Source: an uncultured Prochlorococcus sp.
GTDB lineage: Bacteria > Cyanobacteriota > Cyanobacteriia > PCC-6307 > Cyanobiaceae
Reading direction: 5' to 3'
Length of the DNA: 38,065 nt
NCBI GenBank assembly: GCA_902564695.1
Contig: CACFCB010000013.1
Coordinates: 1-38,065 of the forward strand
The notes beneath the pieces were generated by a model. It did no database searches. It was not told the DNA's origin and saw nothing but the letters and a program-made list of their open reading frames with translations. A program made the translations under genes and the position numbers. Numbering within the stretch: the stretch's first letter is position 1; each line of letters starts with the position of its first letter. This document shows positions 30,380 to 38,065 of this stretch, piece by piece.

Positions 30380-30426
30380 GCCAGAGAAAGGCATTGCACC
30401 TTTCAGGCCGCTTTAACGGATCTGGC
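30380..30426 (-). ncRNA. Conserved 3' RNA fold after histone-like gene 2
   Basis: Outer stem GCCAGA/TCTGGC encloses hairpin GAAAGG-N7-CCTTTC and small hairpin CCG-N6-CGG, starting 7 bases past the stop. The same plan as 19907-19949, but with a stronger outer stem. Confidence 0.6.
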
Positions 30427-30433
30427 TTTTTGA

Positions 30434-31021
30434 CTAAGCTTTTAAAGCCTTAGTACTAACTTTTCTTGCACGTCTTGCAGGTCGGCCTGCAACAGCTTTA
30501 GCAATACGCTTTGCAACTGAATTAGTACTTCTAGATGTTGTTTTAGCTTGAGTAGAAGCTACTTTCTTTACAGCTGTCTTAACTTTGGAGGCACTAACCT
30601 TTGATTTGATAGCACGTTTAGCAGGTGCAGTTTTTATAACTGATTTCTTAACAACTGTCTTATTGGCAGCAGCTTTTTTAGCTACTGCCTTTTTAGCGGG
30701 AGGTTTTAGTGTTGATTTTTTAGTAGTAATTCCCTTGCGAGTACGATGTGAAAGAATCAGCGCCCATTCTTCAGCACTTATATTTGCTGGCTTATTACCA
30801 TGGATCTCAGAAACTTTGGCAGCTTTCTCAATATCCTTGATTAGGTTTTTCCAGGATGCCGCATAACGCTTATCAGACTGAGATTTAGCTCCGCTCTCAA
30901 CAAGAGTTTCAACGACTTGCGATGCAGTTACTTTTTTTCTTCTTCGATTGAAGATTTCTTTTTGCAAAGTAGCGATCATGGCTTCGCCTTTTGCGCTAAC
31001 TTTGATACTTAATTGAGACAT
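30434..31021 (-). CDS. Histone H1-like DNA-binding protein, paralog 2
   Basis: 195 residues; the N-domain (97 residues) is about 96% identical to paralog 1 at 19957-20475 (changes: D13E, L15M, V73I, D84E, all conservative). The tail is longer (about 85 residues), Lys/Ala/Thr-rich with repeated AKK units, and again closes with AGRPARRARK. A strict N-domain with a drifting tail suggests a selected interaction surface plus a general polycation. Possibly nucleoid compaction. Both paralogs share a 3' RNA fold. Confidence 0.75.
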   Translation of the reverse strand: MSQLSIKVSAKGEAMIATLQKEIFNRRRKKVTASQVVETLVESGAKSQSDKRYAASWKNLIKDIEKAAKVSEIHGNKPANISAEEWALILSHRTRKGITTKKSTLKPPAKKAVAKKAAANKTVVKKSVIKTAPAKRAIKSKVSASKVKTAVKKVASTQAKTTSRSTNSVAKRIAKAVAGRPARRARKVSTKALKA

Positions 31022-31319
31022 TGAATTAAAAATTACCTATATACAACATCTAGCACATTTTGGGTATCCCAACCGAACAACCTATTTACATGTAGATGTA
31101 AACATTAAATATATATCATTCTATATGACATTAAAAGAGCACAAACTATTACCGGGAAAGAAAAAATAACTAGTCATAGACTACCTTTTTATTATTAAAG
31201 AATCAAAGAAAACATGGCATCTATGATAGCTATCCAAAATGGTTGAATTTTTTTCAAAAATAATAGTGAATATTCTTTAAGTGATTTTTTCTCAAAAAAA
31301 GGATAGTTGAACAGAACGT

Positions 31320-31523
31320 CTAGCTGTCAATTGCAAAAGTCTTTTCTAATTTTGCTTTAATTTGCTTTAAAGATGGTTCAGATAATTTTAGTATCTTTTT
31401 ATAGAAACCAAAGGCCTTAAGACAAGCCAAGGGGACAAAAATCGTCAATAGTATGGTTTTGATAGTAATCATATGATCGTTATAGGAAAATTTAGAAAAA
31501 ATACTGCAAATTTTCTTGTTCAA
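31320..31523 (-). CDS. 67-residue single-helix protein
   Basis: The first Met gives a 17-residue polar extension; the second (MITIKTILLTIFVPLACLKA) starts right at the helix and may be the real start. The rest is a basic helix (FYKKILKLSEPSLKQIKAKL). Preceded by 300 bases without a gene (31022-31319). Unknown. Confidence 0.45.
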   Translation of the reverse strand: MNKKICSIFSKFSYNDHMITIKTILLTIFVPLACLKAFGFYKKILKLSEPSLKQIKAKLEKTFAIDS

Positions 31524-31603
31524 GGTATTTATAAACTAATTGGTAACATTAAAATTATAGTTAAGGTCAAAATGTCAATTAAAGTTTTAACCGTTTAAAT
31601 TCA

Positions 31604-32365
31604 ATGGAAGACAGAAAAGATCTCAAAGCTCTTATTTACAAAGTTTCCGCTGCAACGGATAGAGGTCAAAGAATGAACGCCATGATAGCTCCTGTCTATA
31701 AAGAGAAATCATTAGAAATGAGAAAGCTAGTTGAGTCCCTTAAGCCACTATCAGACAAAATAACTCAGAGCTCTATTGAAGGTGAATGGGAACTAATATA
31801 CTCATCAGTTGAATTATTTAGAAGCTCTCCCTTCTTCTTAGCCATTGAGAAGGCATTGAACAACAAAACAAAAAGTGATTTATTTTTCAAACTTCATCTG
31901 TTACAAGTAGGTTCTTTTGGTTTATCAACTGTAGGTCGTGTCGGTCAATATATCGACTTCAATAAAGGGGAAATGATCTCCTCATTTGATACTACAATTT
32001 TTGGACTTACGACTATCCCAATAATTGGGTGGTTCAAACTTTTGCCTACGTTTGGTGGCCGCGTCATAACACTAGCTAAAGGACTTCAATTAAACGACAA
32101 CATAATATCTATGGAATTAGAAAAGACTAAGGTTATTCAAGTGGATGGACTCGGAAGAATTCCCATTTTAGATTCTATCCTCATGGAAAGGTGGTATCCA
32201 GTGAAAACTATTTGGAAGCTTCTACCATGGAATAAAGAAAGTCCAAATTGTGAAATCAAAGTGATCTATGTTGACGAGGATTTAAGAGTCATCGAGGATA
32301 TGTACGGTGCATTATTTATTTACATACGGACATCGATTCCTCTTTTTAATGAATCAAAAAATTAA
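31604..32365 (+). CDS. PAP/fibrillin family protein
   Basis: 253 residues. The plastid-lipid-associated protein (fibrillin) domain is clear: an N-terminal helix region with SAATDRGQRM, then IEGEWELIYSSVELFRSSPF (the W-x-L-x-Y-S/T-S block near residues 58-77), the barrel strands with QYIDFNKGEMISSFD, and a C-terminal VIYVDEDLRVIEDMYGALFI (the D-x-x-L-R/Y motif). Cyanobacterial members associate with thylakoids and carotenoid- or lipid-rich structures and help photoprotection. Fits with the carotenoid-related oxidoreductase gene downstream, about 100 bases away on the same strand. Confidence 0.85.
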   Translation: MEDRKDLKALIYKVSAATDRGQRMNAMIAPVYKEKSLEMRKLVESLKPLSDKITQSSIEGEWELIYSSVELFRSSPFFLAIEKALNNKTKSDLFFKLHLLQVGSFGLSTVGRVGQYIDFNKGEMISSFDTTIFGLTTIPIIGWFKLLPTFGGRVITLAKGLQLNDNIISMELEKTKVIQVDGLGRIPILDSILMERWYPVKTIWKLLPWNKESPNCEIKVIYVDEDLRVIEDMYGALFIYIRTSIPLFNESKN

Positions 32366-32462
32366 GTCACATTATTTATGCTTATGACCTTCCTAAAAGC
32401 GATCGAGAGAAATATGTTGTAGAAACTCTAAAGATGAACACCTCTTAAATGAGAATAATTAA

Positions 32463-33992
32463 ATGAAAAATCCTGAGATCATTGTTATTGGAAGTGGTAT
32501 TGGAGGATTATGTTGTGCAGGTTTACTTGCAAAAGCAGAAAAAAAAGTTCTAATTCTTGAAGCCCACTCAAAACCAGGAGGTGCTGCTCATAGTTTTAAA
32601 AAGAATGGTTATAAATTTGAATCCGGTCCTTCTCTATGGAGTGGTATAGGCTCCTGGCCAACGACAAATCCATTAGGTCAAGTTCTTAAGGCACTCAACC
32701 AAAAAGTTGAAATAATTAAATATCAAGATTGGGGTGTTCAAATTCCTGAAGGAGATTACACAATTGGTGTAGGTGATAAAGTTTTTATTGAACAAATCCG
32801 TTCTATTAGTGGGAGAGATGCCATAAAAGAATGGGAAAATTTCATTAAAGTGATAAAACCTATTGGAGTTGCTGCCAACGCGATTCCCTTACTAGCTATA
32901 AATTCAAATAAAGAAACTATTTTCCAGCTAATAAAAAGAAGAAAAAAACTCCTGAAAAATCTGAAATCATTTAAATACCTAGGAGGTGCATTTGGAAAAC
33001 TAGTTGATGATCATCTACAAGATCCTTTTTTAAGAAATTGGGTTGACTTACTTTGTTTTTTGATAAGCGGCTTAACAAAAGAAGAAACAAATGCAGCAGC
33101 AATGGCAACACTTCTGGATGATTGGTTTAAACCAAATGCCTACCTAGAGTATCCAAAAGGTGGTAGTGAATCTGTAGTGAATGCATTGTTGAGAGGAATT
33201 TACTCATACGGAGGGGAACTAAAACTTAACTCAAAAGTAAATCAGATCATAGTAAAAAATAATAAAGCTATCGGTATTGAATTAGAGAACGGCGAAAAAA
33301 TTCTTTCTAATCATATTGTTTGCAATGCAGACATTTGGAATACAATCGAATTACTGCCAAAAGATGTAGCTAAAATATGGAGTACAGATAGGAAGAACAT
33401 CCCAAAGTGTAAATCATTTCTTCATATACACCTTGGTTTTAAAGCAGAAGGACTAAAAAATATTCCACTACATTCAATATGGGTTGATAATTGGTCAAAA
33501 GGTATTACTACTGACAGAAATGTAGTAGTTCTATCTATTCCATCGACATTGGATCCAACTATGGCTCCAGCTAATAAACATATTCTTCACGGATATACAC
33601 CTGCAAACGAACCCTGGGAAAAATGGGAAAATCTTAAGATTGGCAGTGAAGAATATATAAAGACAAAAGAAGAACGATGCTCAATATTCTGGAAACCAAT
33701 AAAAAAAATAATACCTGATATTGAGGAAAGAATCGAAATAAAGATGCTTGGCACACCACTTACTCATCAAAGATTTTTAAATACAAAAAATGGAACCTAT
33801 GGTCCGGCCTTATCAGCAGAGGATGAACTTTTCCCAGGCAACAATTGTCCAATTAAAAATCTATTACTATGTGGGTCAAGTACTTTTCCAGGAATCGGAA
33901 TACCACCAGTAGCAGCAAGTGGAGCACGCACAGCTATTAAAATCCTAGGTCCAAGATTTCAACGTAATCTAATTAATGAACTAGGAATCTAA
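32463..33992 (+). CDS. CrtI/CrtISO-like FAD-dependent oxidoreductase
   Basis: 509 residues. Seen: FAD-binding IIVIGSGIGGLCCAGLLAKA with Glu at the end of strand 2 (LILEAHSKPGGAAHSF), FESGPSLWSG of the phytoene desaturase/carotenoid isomerase group, EYPKGGSESVVNALLRGIYS, and the C-terminal NLLLCGSSTFPGIGIPPVAA that closes the FAD site. Related to CrtISO (CrtH), which turns poly-cis lycopene to all-trans, and to other COG1233 enzymes; which reaction it does is not certain. Complete frame. Lies behind the PAP/fibrillin gene. Confidence 0.85.
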   Translation: MKNPEIIVIGSGIGGLCCAGLLAKAEKKVLILEAHSKPGGAAHSFKKNGYKFESGPSLWSGIGSWPTTNPLGQVLKALNQKVEIIKYQDWGVQIPEGDYTIGVGDKVFIEQIRSISGRDAIKEWENFIKVIKPIGVAANAIPLLAINSNKETIFQLIKRRKKLLKNLKSFKYLGGAFGKLVDDHLQDPFLRNWVDLLCFLISGLTKEETNAAAMATLLDDWFKPNAYLEYPKGGSESVVNALLRGIYSYGGELKLNSKVNQIIVKNNKAIGIELENGEKILSNHIVCNADIWNTIELLPKDVAKIWSTDRKNIPKCKSFLHIHLGFKAEGLKNIPLHSIWVDNWSKGITTDRNVVVLSIPSTLDPTMAPANKHILHGYTPANEPWEKWENLKIGSEEYIKTKEERCSIFWKPIKKIIPDIEERIEIKMLGTPLTHQRFLNTKNGTYGPALSAEDELFPGNNCPIKNLLLCGSSTFPGIGIPPVAASGARTAIKILGPRFQRNLINELGI

Positions 33993-34218
33993 ATAACACC
34001 TATAGAATTTAGATAATGATTTCAAATCAAGGTCGAGCTAAGTTATCAATGAAAACTGTATTGAGTGTCAACTAAATCACCTATTGTCAATGAACCTAAT
34101 GATAAAAAATTCTCTTTTTTTTATCAAGGTAGTAAGAAAATGAAAATGGCTTAATCATGATGAATTCTTGTTCTTTAGACTAGAAAGGACTATAGATAAA
34201 CTAAATACCACATATAAA

Positions 34219-34482
34219 ATGAGCAACTCACTAAATAAAGCATTTACAGGAGTAATAGCACTCGCTCTTATGTTTATAGCAGTTGGACGTATACCCTTTT
34301 CAAGAGAAAAAGAGCTTTTAAATTTGTGCAGAGAATACTACACAATGTACCTTAATCAGAATGACTATTCATTAAATGAAAAAACTAAAAAAATCAAAGT
34401 AATAGCAAAAAAGACAGGCCTTAAAGCTGAGACAAACAATATTGGGGATTTTTGTAATTCATTCTATTTCAACCAAAGGTAA
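34219..34482 (+). CDS. 87-residue signal-anchored protein
   Basis: The start is set at ATG 34219 since it sits just before the hydrophobic segment (KAFTGVIALALMFIAVGRIP); an upstream TTG would add 17 polar residues. The mature part is basic with two Cys (LLNLCREYYTMYLNQND ... GDFCNSFYF), a potential disulfide. Exported or membrane-anchored. Unknown function. Confidence 0.5.
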   Translation: MSNSLNKAFTGVIALALMFIAVGRIPFSREKELLNLCREYYTMYLNQNDYSLNEKTKKIKVIAKKTGLKAETNNIGDFCNSFYFNQR

Positions 34483-34621
34483 ATTCCATAAATATCAATT
34501 AGATAAGAGACTAGCTAAAAAATCCTATTCAAAGGATAATAGTAATAAATACATCAGTAATGCTTTCGATAGATTTAAATTGATTTTAGGACTTTAATAG
34601 AGATAATTATAAGCAAAAATT

Positions 34622-34768
34622 ATGAAGAGAAAGAATACATCAAAAATGCCTAAAAAAATTGATGTCGCTAGAGAGGTAATCAAAGAATTACAAACAATGA
34701 TAAATCATTGGGAAAGTAATGAGGCAAATGATTTTTGGGATATTGAATGTTCAAGAAATCCATCCTAA
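34622..34768 (+). CDS. 48-residue soluble protein
   Basis: A basic start (MKRKNTSKMPKKIDVAREVI), a helix (KELQTMINHWESNEAND) and an aromatic/acidic end FWDIECSRNPS. Unknown function. Confidence 0.45.
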   Translation: MKRKNTSKMPKKIDVAREVIKELQTMINHWESNEANDFWDIECSRNPS

Positions 34769-34842
34769 CCAGCTTGTCTTCTATTTAATGATTAATATTG
34801 TTTTTATTAATGCCTAAATATACTTAAATTTATTTTCTTGAA

Positions 34843-34914
34843 TTAGAAATCTCCAGTCAAGATATATTGAATTAACAAAGTCACTACTCCAATAAAAAAC
34901 AAAACAAAATTCAT
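34843..34914 (-). CDS. Possible 23-residue hydrophobic peptide
   Basis: MNFVLFFIGVVTLLIQYILT and a three-residue end. One helix, no other domain. It has the size of PetL/PsbX-like subunits, but I cannot match it. Confidence 0.3.
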   Translation of the reverse strand: MNFVLFFIGVVTLLIQYILTGDF

Positions 34915-35007
34915 CAAAGCCTGATTTGTATTTTCTGGTTATAACTACATTTTAAAGCTCAGGATTCAAAAAATAATTTTCTAGAATCAAATAATTTTTT
35001 ATAAAAG

Positions 35008-35557
35008 ATGTCTAAAACAATCGTAATTACTTCATCTAATAGCTTTGATGAGTGGTTTCCATTGAATGACACTGTTATGGGAGGTTCAAGCATGGCAGTT
35101 TGTAGCACTTCTTCAAAAGGACTATCACTTGATGGTGTTGTTGTAAAAAAAAAATAGCTTTTTTCTATCTTCCAAATCTCCAAATATTCACCTCTTTTAA
35201 ATCTCTAGAAATATCAAGGTTTCGAATTGAAAATTAATGGGAGAGGTCGAACCTTGAAATTGGAGTGTCAAGTAAATATGTGATTATAAGCTTTCAAGAA
35301 TTTTATTAGATATATCACCAGGGTGACTTAGTTGGGTAACAGAAAAAAAAATTTGGAACAACAACTATTAAAATTCCTTTTGATCGACTTGAACCAACTG
35401 TACTGGCAAAAAAAATCAAACAAACAGTAAAATTCTAATCAGACTCTATTAGCCAATTTCAATTATTACATTCTAAATTCGGTAAACCTGGCGAGTCAAG
35501 TCCTGGCTTTAAACCAAGGAAAATCAACTTTATCAAAAATCAATTGGTGCTTATTAG
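35008..35557 (+). pseudogene. CIA30-family pseudogene
   Basis: CIA30 (complex I intermediate-associated protein 30) domains are NAD(P)H dehydrogenase or photosystem assembly-linked carbohydrate-binding-like folds. In frame at the start: FDEWFPLNDTVMGGSSMAVC, then SSKGLSLDGVVV. An A-run then breaks the frame; the expected FTSFKSLEISRFRIE, NGRGRTLKLECQ, FDRLEPTVLAKK and SISQFQLLHSKFGKPGE appear in shifted frames, ending KSIGAY before TAG at 35555-35557. Several frameshifts are needed to read it, so it is a clear pseudogene. Confidence 0.75.
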
Positions 35558-35754
35558 CTACGTCATAATAAAAGTATGTCTACTATCCTTAGTCTTAAGA
35601 GTTGAAATAGCTACCTCAAAACCAATTACAAACTATAAATAGAAACATATATATTAACTAAATCTATGAAAAAATTTTTTTATGGTATAAATATGTAAAA
35701 TCAATAAATCTTACCCATTAAATGAGATTCGTTTATATACCTTCCTGAATTAAA

Positions 35755-37224
35755 ATGAACAAAAAAGATTTGCCACCAATATGTGGTTATGAATTAAGGA
35801 TTAACAACATAGTTAATTTGAAAAGAAAAAAAACGAAATTCCAAACTCACTCAAATATAAAGAACATTAAATCAGGATTTGCATGTGCCCTCCATATGCA
35901 TCAACCATCAATTCCAGCAGGAGAGCATGGGAATCTTATTTCACATTTGCAATATATGTTTGAGAACATTTCAGAAGGTGATAATCATAATGCTGAACCT
36001 TTTGCTCAATGTTATAAACGTCTAGCTGAAATCATTCCATGTTTAATTAATGACGGATATGATCCCAAAATAATGCTTGATTACTCTGGAAATCTTCTTT
36101 GGGGTATTGAGCAAATGGGTCGTGAAGATATCCTCGAATCTTTAAAAATCCTAACTTGTGAAGAAAATGTTTATCCCAATGTTGAGTGGCTTGGAACCTT
36201 TTGGAGTCACGCTGTAGCTTCTTCAACGCCACCATCCGACTTTAAATTACAGATAAATGCTTGGCAGCATCATTTCTGTGAATTATTTGGAAAGGATGCA
36301 TTACGACGAGTAAAAGGATTTTCGCTCCCCGAAATGCATCTTCCTAATCATCCTGAAGTTCTTTATCAATTGATAAAAGCTCTAAAAGAGTGTGGTTATC
36401 ATTGGTTAATGGTTCAAGAACATACTGTTCAAAATCTAGATGGCTCTAAGCTTGGAGATAAGCAAAAATATATGCCTAACATGCTTAAAGCTCAAAATAA
36501 TTATGGAGATGAAATTTCAATAATTACTTTAATAAAAACTCAAGGGTCAGATACAAAGCTAGTGGGGCAAATGCAACCTTATTACGAGGCTTTAAGTCTT
36601 AGTAAGCTAAAAATAGGAGAATATTATATTCCTCCTCTAGTATCACAAATAGCAGACGGTGAAAATGGAGGGGTAATGATGAACGAATTTCCTCAAGCTT
36701 TTATTGAGACATATAAAAAAATTGGTACTAGAAAAAACGCAAGCCCAACAATTGCCATAAATGGATCTGAATACTTAGATCTATTAGAAAGCGCAAATAT
36801 ATCGCAAGAAAATTACCCTAGAATACAAGCATCACATCAACATAAAATATGGGAAAAGATAGAAGGTCAAATAACACCAACAAAAATTGATAAAGCTATT
36901 GCTGAATTAAAAGAGAATGATCAATCTTTTTCAATAAATGGGGCTAGTTGGACGAACGACCTTAGCTGGGAAGACGGATATGAGAATGTTCTAAAACCGA
37001 TTTCAAGCCTTAGTATTAAATTCCATCAAACTTTTGACCAATTAGTAATTCAAGATCCATTAACAACAAAAACACATGCTTATCAAGAAGCACTGCTATA
37101 TCTATTATTACTAGAGACAAGCTGCTTCAGATACTGGGGGCAAGGGAGATGGACAGAATACGCTAAAACAATCTTTAAAAGAGGTGAAGAGATACTTAAA
37201 AAACACAACGTTTCAAATCACTAG
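35755..37224 (+). CDS. Glycoside hydrolase family 57 protein
   Basis: 489 residues. Seen: LHMHQPSIPAGEHGN (conserved region 1, HQP at 49-51), LDYSGNLLWGIEQMG, WLGTFWSHAVASSTPPSDF (region 2), and GFSLPEMHLPNHP, with Glu193 in the place of the family's catalytic nucleophile (region 3). GH57 enzymes act on alpha-glucans (amylases, glucanotransferases, branching enzymes); this belongs to the group of GH57-like proteins in picocyanobacteria and probably works in glycogen metabolism. The specific reaction is not predictable. No other glycogen gene adjoins it. Complete length. Confidence 0.88.
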   Translation: MNKKDLPPICGYELRINNIVNLKRKKTKFQTHSNIKNIKSGFACALHMHQPSIPAGEHGNLISHLQYMFENISEGDNHNAEPFAQCYKRLAEIIPCLINDGYDPKIMLDYSGNLLWGIEQMGREDILESLKILTCEENVYPNVEWLGTFWSHAVASSTPPSDFKLQINAWQHHFCELFGKDALRRVKGFSLPEMHLPNHPEVLYQLIKALKECGYHWLMVQEHTVQNLDGSKLGDKQKYMPNMLKAQNNYGDEISIITLIKTQGSDTKLVGQMQPYYEALSLSKLKIGEYYIPPLVSQIADGENGGVMMNEFPQAFIETYKKIGTRKNASPTIAINGSEYLDLLESANISQENYPRIQASHQHKIWEKIEGQITPTKIDKAIAELKENDQSFSINGASWTNDLSWEDGYENVLKPISSLSIKFHQTFDQLVIQDPLTTKTHAYQEALLYLLLLETSCFRYWGQGRWTEYAKTIFKRGEEILKKHNVSNH

Positions 37225-37321
37225 AATTTATTTATTTTGTAAAAGCATTAAACAACAATAAGAAATAACAAGCGATTTTTTATTTTTTGCGTTATGTTCT
37301 CCTACCAAAGCTTATAAAAGA

Positions 37322-37504
37322 ATGACTAGTACAAGTTTCGATAAAAATGGACTTGATAAAGCTGGAATTCATTGGATGCAGTATCTTTCAATGACATCAA
37401 TGTCGTTACTTATATTTCTTATTGCCTTAGATAAAGCAGTACCAAGCTTTCATCATTTTGTCCTAGCTTCAATGGCAAAAGCTGGAATTATTTGTTCGGT
37501 ATAG
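37322..37504 (+). CDS. 60-residue membrane protein
   Basis: A polar start (MTSTSFDKNGLDKAGIHWMQ), a helix (YLSMTSMSLLIFLIALDKAV) and a hydrophobic end (SFHHFVLASMAKAGIICSV). Clean ATG. Unknown. Confidence 0.5.
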   Translation: MTSTSFDKNGLDKAGIHWMQYLSMTSMSLLIFLIALDKAVPSFHHFVLASMAKAGIICSV

Positions 37505-37619
37505 TTTGATAAATGCTGTAGAAGCCTTTTAAACATGGCTACAAAATTTTTTCAAAGTAAACGTATAATAAATAAATATGTAAAATACAGTTAAAAGAAT
37601 CAATAAATTTTTAAAGCCC

Positions 37620-37754
37620 ATGAAAGAGAAACTCAATCCAGAGAACGATATTTTCGATCCAACTGAGGATTACTTCAAAAAAAAAGATATTTCATTAGAA
37701 AGTGATAATGAAGAATATTTCCCACTAGAGTTTTCAAAACCACCTCATTATTAA
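37620..37754 (+). CDS. 44-residue acidic protein
   Basis: Asp/Glu/Lys-rich with FDPTEDYFKKKDISLESDNE and YFPLEFSKPPHY at the end. Probably disordered. Unknown function. Confidence 0.45.
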   Translation: MKEKLNPENDIFDPTEDYFKKKDISLESDNEEYFPLEFSKPPHY

Positions 37755-37799
37755 TGATTCACTTAAAATTTAAATTATTCTTATTTACTCCATTACCCT

Positions 37800-38003
37800 T
37801 TATCTACCTGGAATGAAAGTACCTTTTGGATATAGTTTTGATATTTCCTTGAAGCGACTTTTTATTTGTTTTTCTTTATCAATATTCACTTTTCGATTTA
37901 GAACTAAAATGTTATGAACCATCCATAAGAAAAATACAACAAGCCAATACCAGGAAATGGGATGCGCCAAAATTTGAAAAATTATATAATTATAATATGG
38001 CAA
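37800..38003 (-). CDS. 67-residue single-helix membrane protein
   Basis: MPYYNYIIFQILAHPISWYW, then a helix (LVVFFLWMVHNILVLNRK) and a basic tail ending YPKGTFIPGR. Convergent with the acidic mini-gene. Unknown function. Confidence 0.45.
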   Translation of the reverse strand: MPYYNYIIFQILAHPISWYWLVVFFLWMVHNILVLNRKVNIDKEKQIKSRFKEISKLYPKGTFIPGR

Positions 38004-38065
38004 GTTTGCTAATATTTTTCATAAGTATTTTGACCTTTTTTTGAATCAAAACATCAAAACCACAT

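Overview
The window looks like the chromosome of a low-GC Prochlorococcus, probably a low-light-adapted (NATL-like) lineage. The evidence is its strong AT bias, three high-light-inducible-type (Hli) chlorophyll-binding mini-proteins, PAP/fibrillin and carotenoid-isomerase-like proteins, a histone-H1-like Lys/Ala-tailed protein pair, a Trp-rich TIGR02450-type protein, remnants of a plastoquinol terminal oxidase, and very many 25-100 codon membrane or secreted proteins with long spacers between them. The genus assignment is an inference from gene content. No rRNA or tRNA gene, CRISPR array, transposase or integrase was recognised.
Layout. 1-2350: secreted/membrane mini-proteins, an MTH1187-type thiamine-binding protein and a tiny Hli. 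2351-13678: about 10.7 kb bracketed by two near-identical 663-bp non-coding direct repeats. Inside lie a decayed plastoquinol oxidase, mini-proteins, an Hli pair, and an arsenic/phosphate module: arsR pseudogene, intact gap-arsJ operon, then a lipoprotein and a PstS-type phosphate-binding protein. 13679-20480: small membrane proteins, a DUF1330-type protein, a LOG-family phosphoribohydrolase, a MAPEG protein and the first histone-like gene. 20480-26860: a degraded PD-(D/E)XK nuclease, an SRAP (HMCES/YedK-like) protein, a conserved cyanobacterial protein, a DUF3764-type protein and an AEC-family permease. 26900-31020: mini-proteins, a rhomboid protease and the second histone-like gene. 31300-38065: PAP/fibrillin, a CrtI/CrtISO-like FAD oxidoreductase, a decayed CIA30 gene, a GH57 glycosidase and more mini-proteins.
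How the parts connect. GAPDH plus ArsJ converts arsenate to 1-arseno-3-phosphoglycerate and exports it; PstS scavenges phosphate, the chemical look-alike of arsenate. Both promoters carry ATCAA-N6-TTGAT inverted repeats of ArsR-operator type, yet the adjacent arsR has a frameshift and a nonsense codon, so control has been lost or passed to another ArsR. The most novel-looking material is the mini-protein load: a secreted family ending in FPF-x-PG-x-G, a one-helix family ending in Asp-run/GG(G)/Met, a duplicated DPRYGVLR peptide beside tandem copies of CTGGGTGATGGGGATC, and a conserved RNA fold after both histone-like genes.
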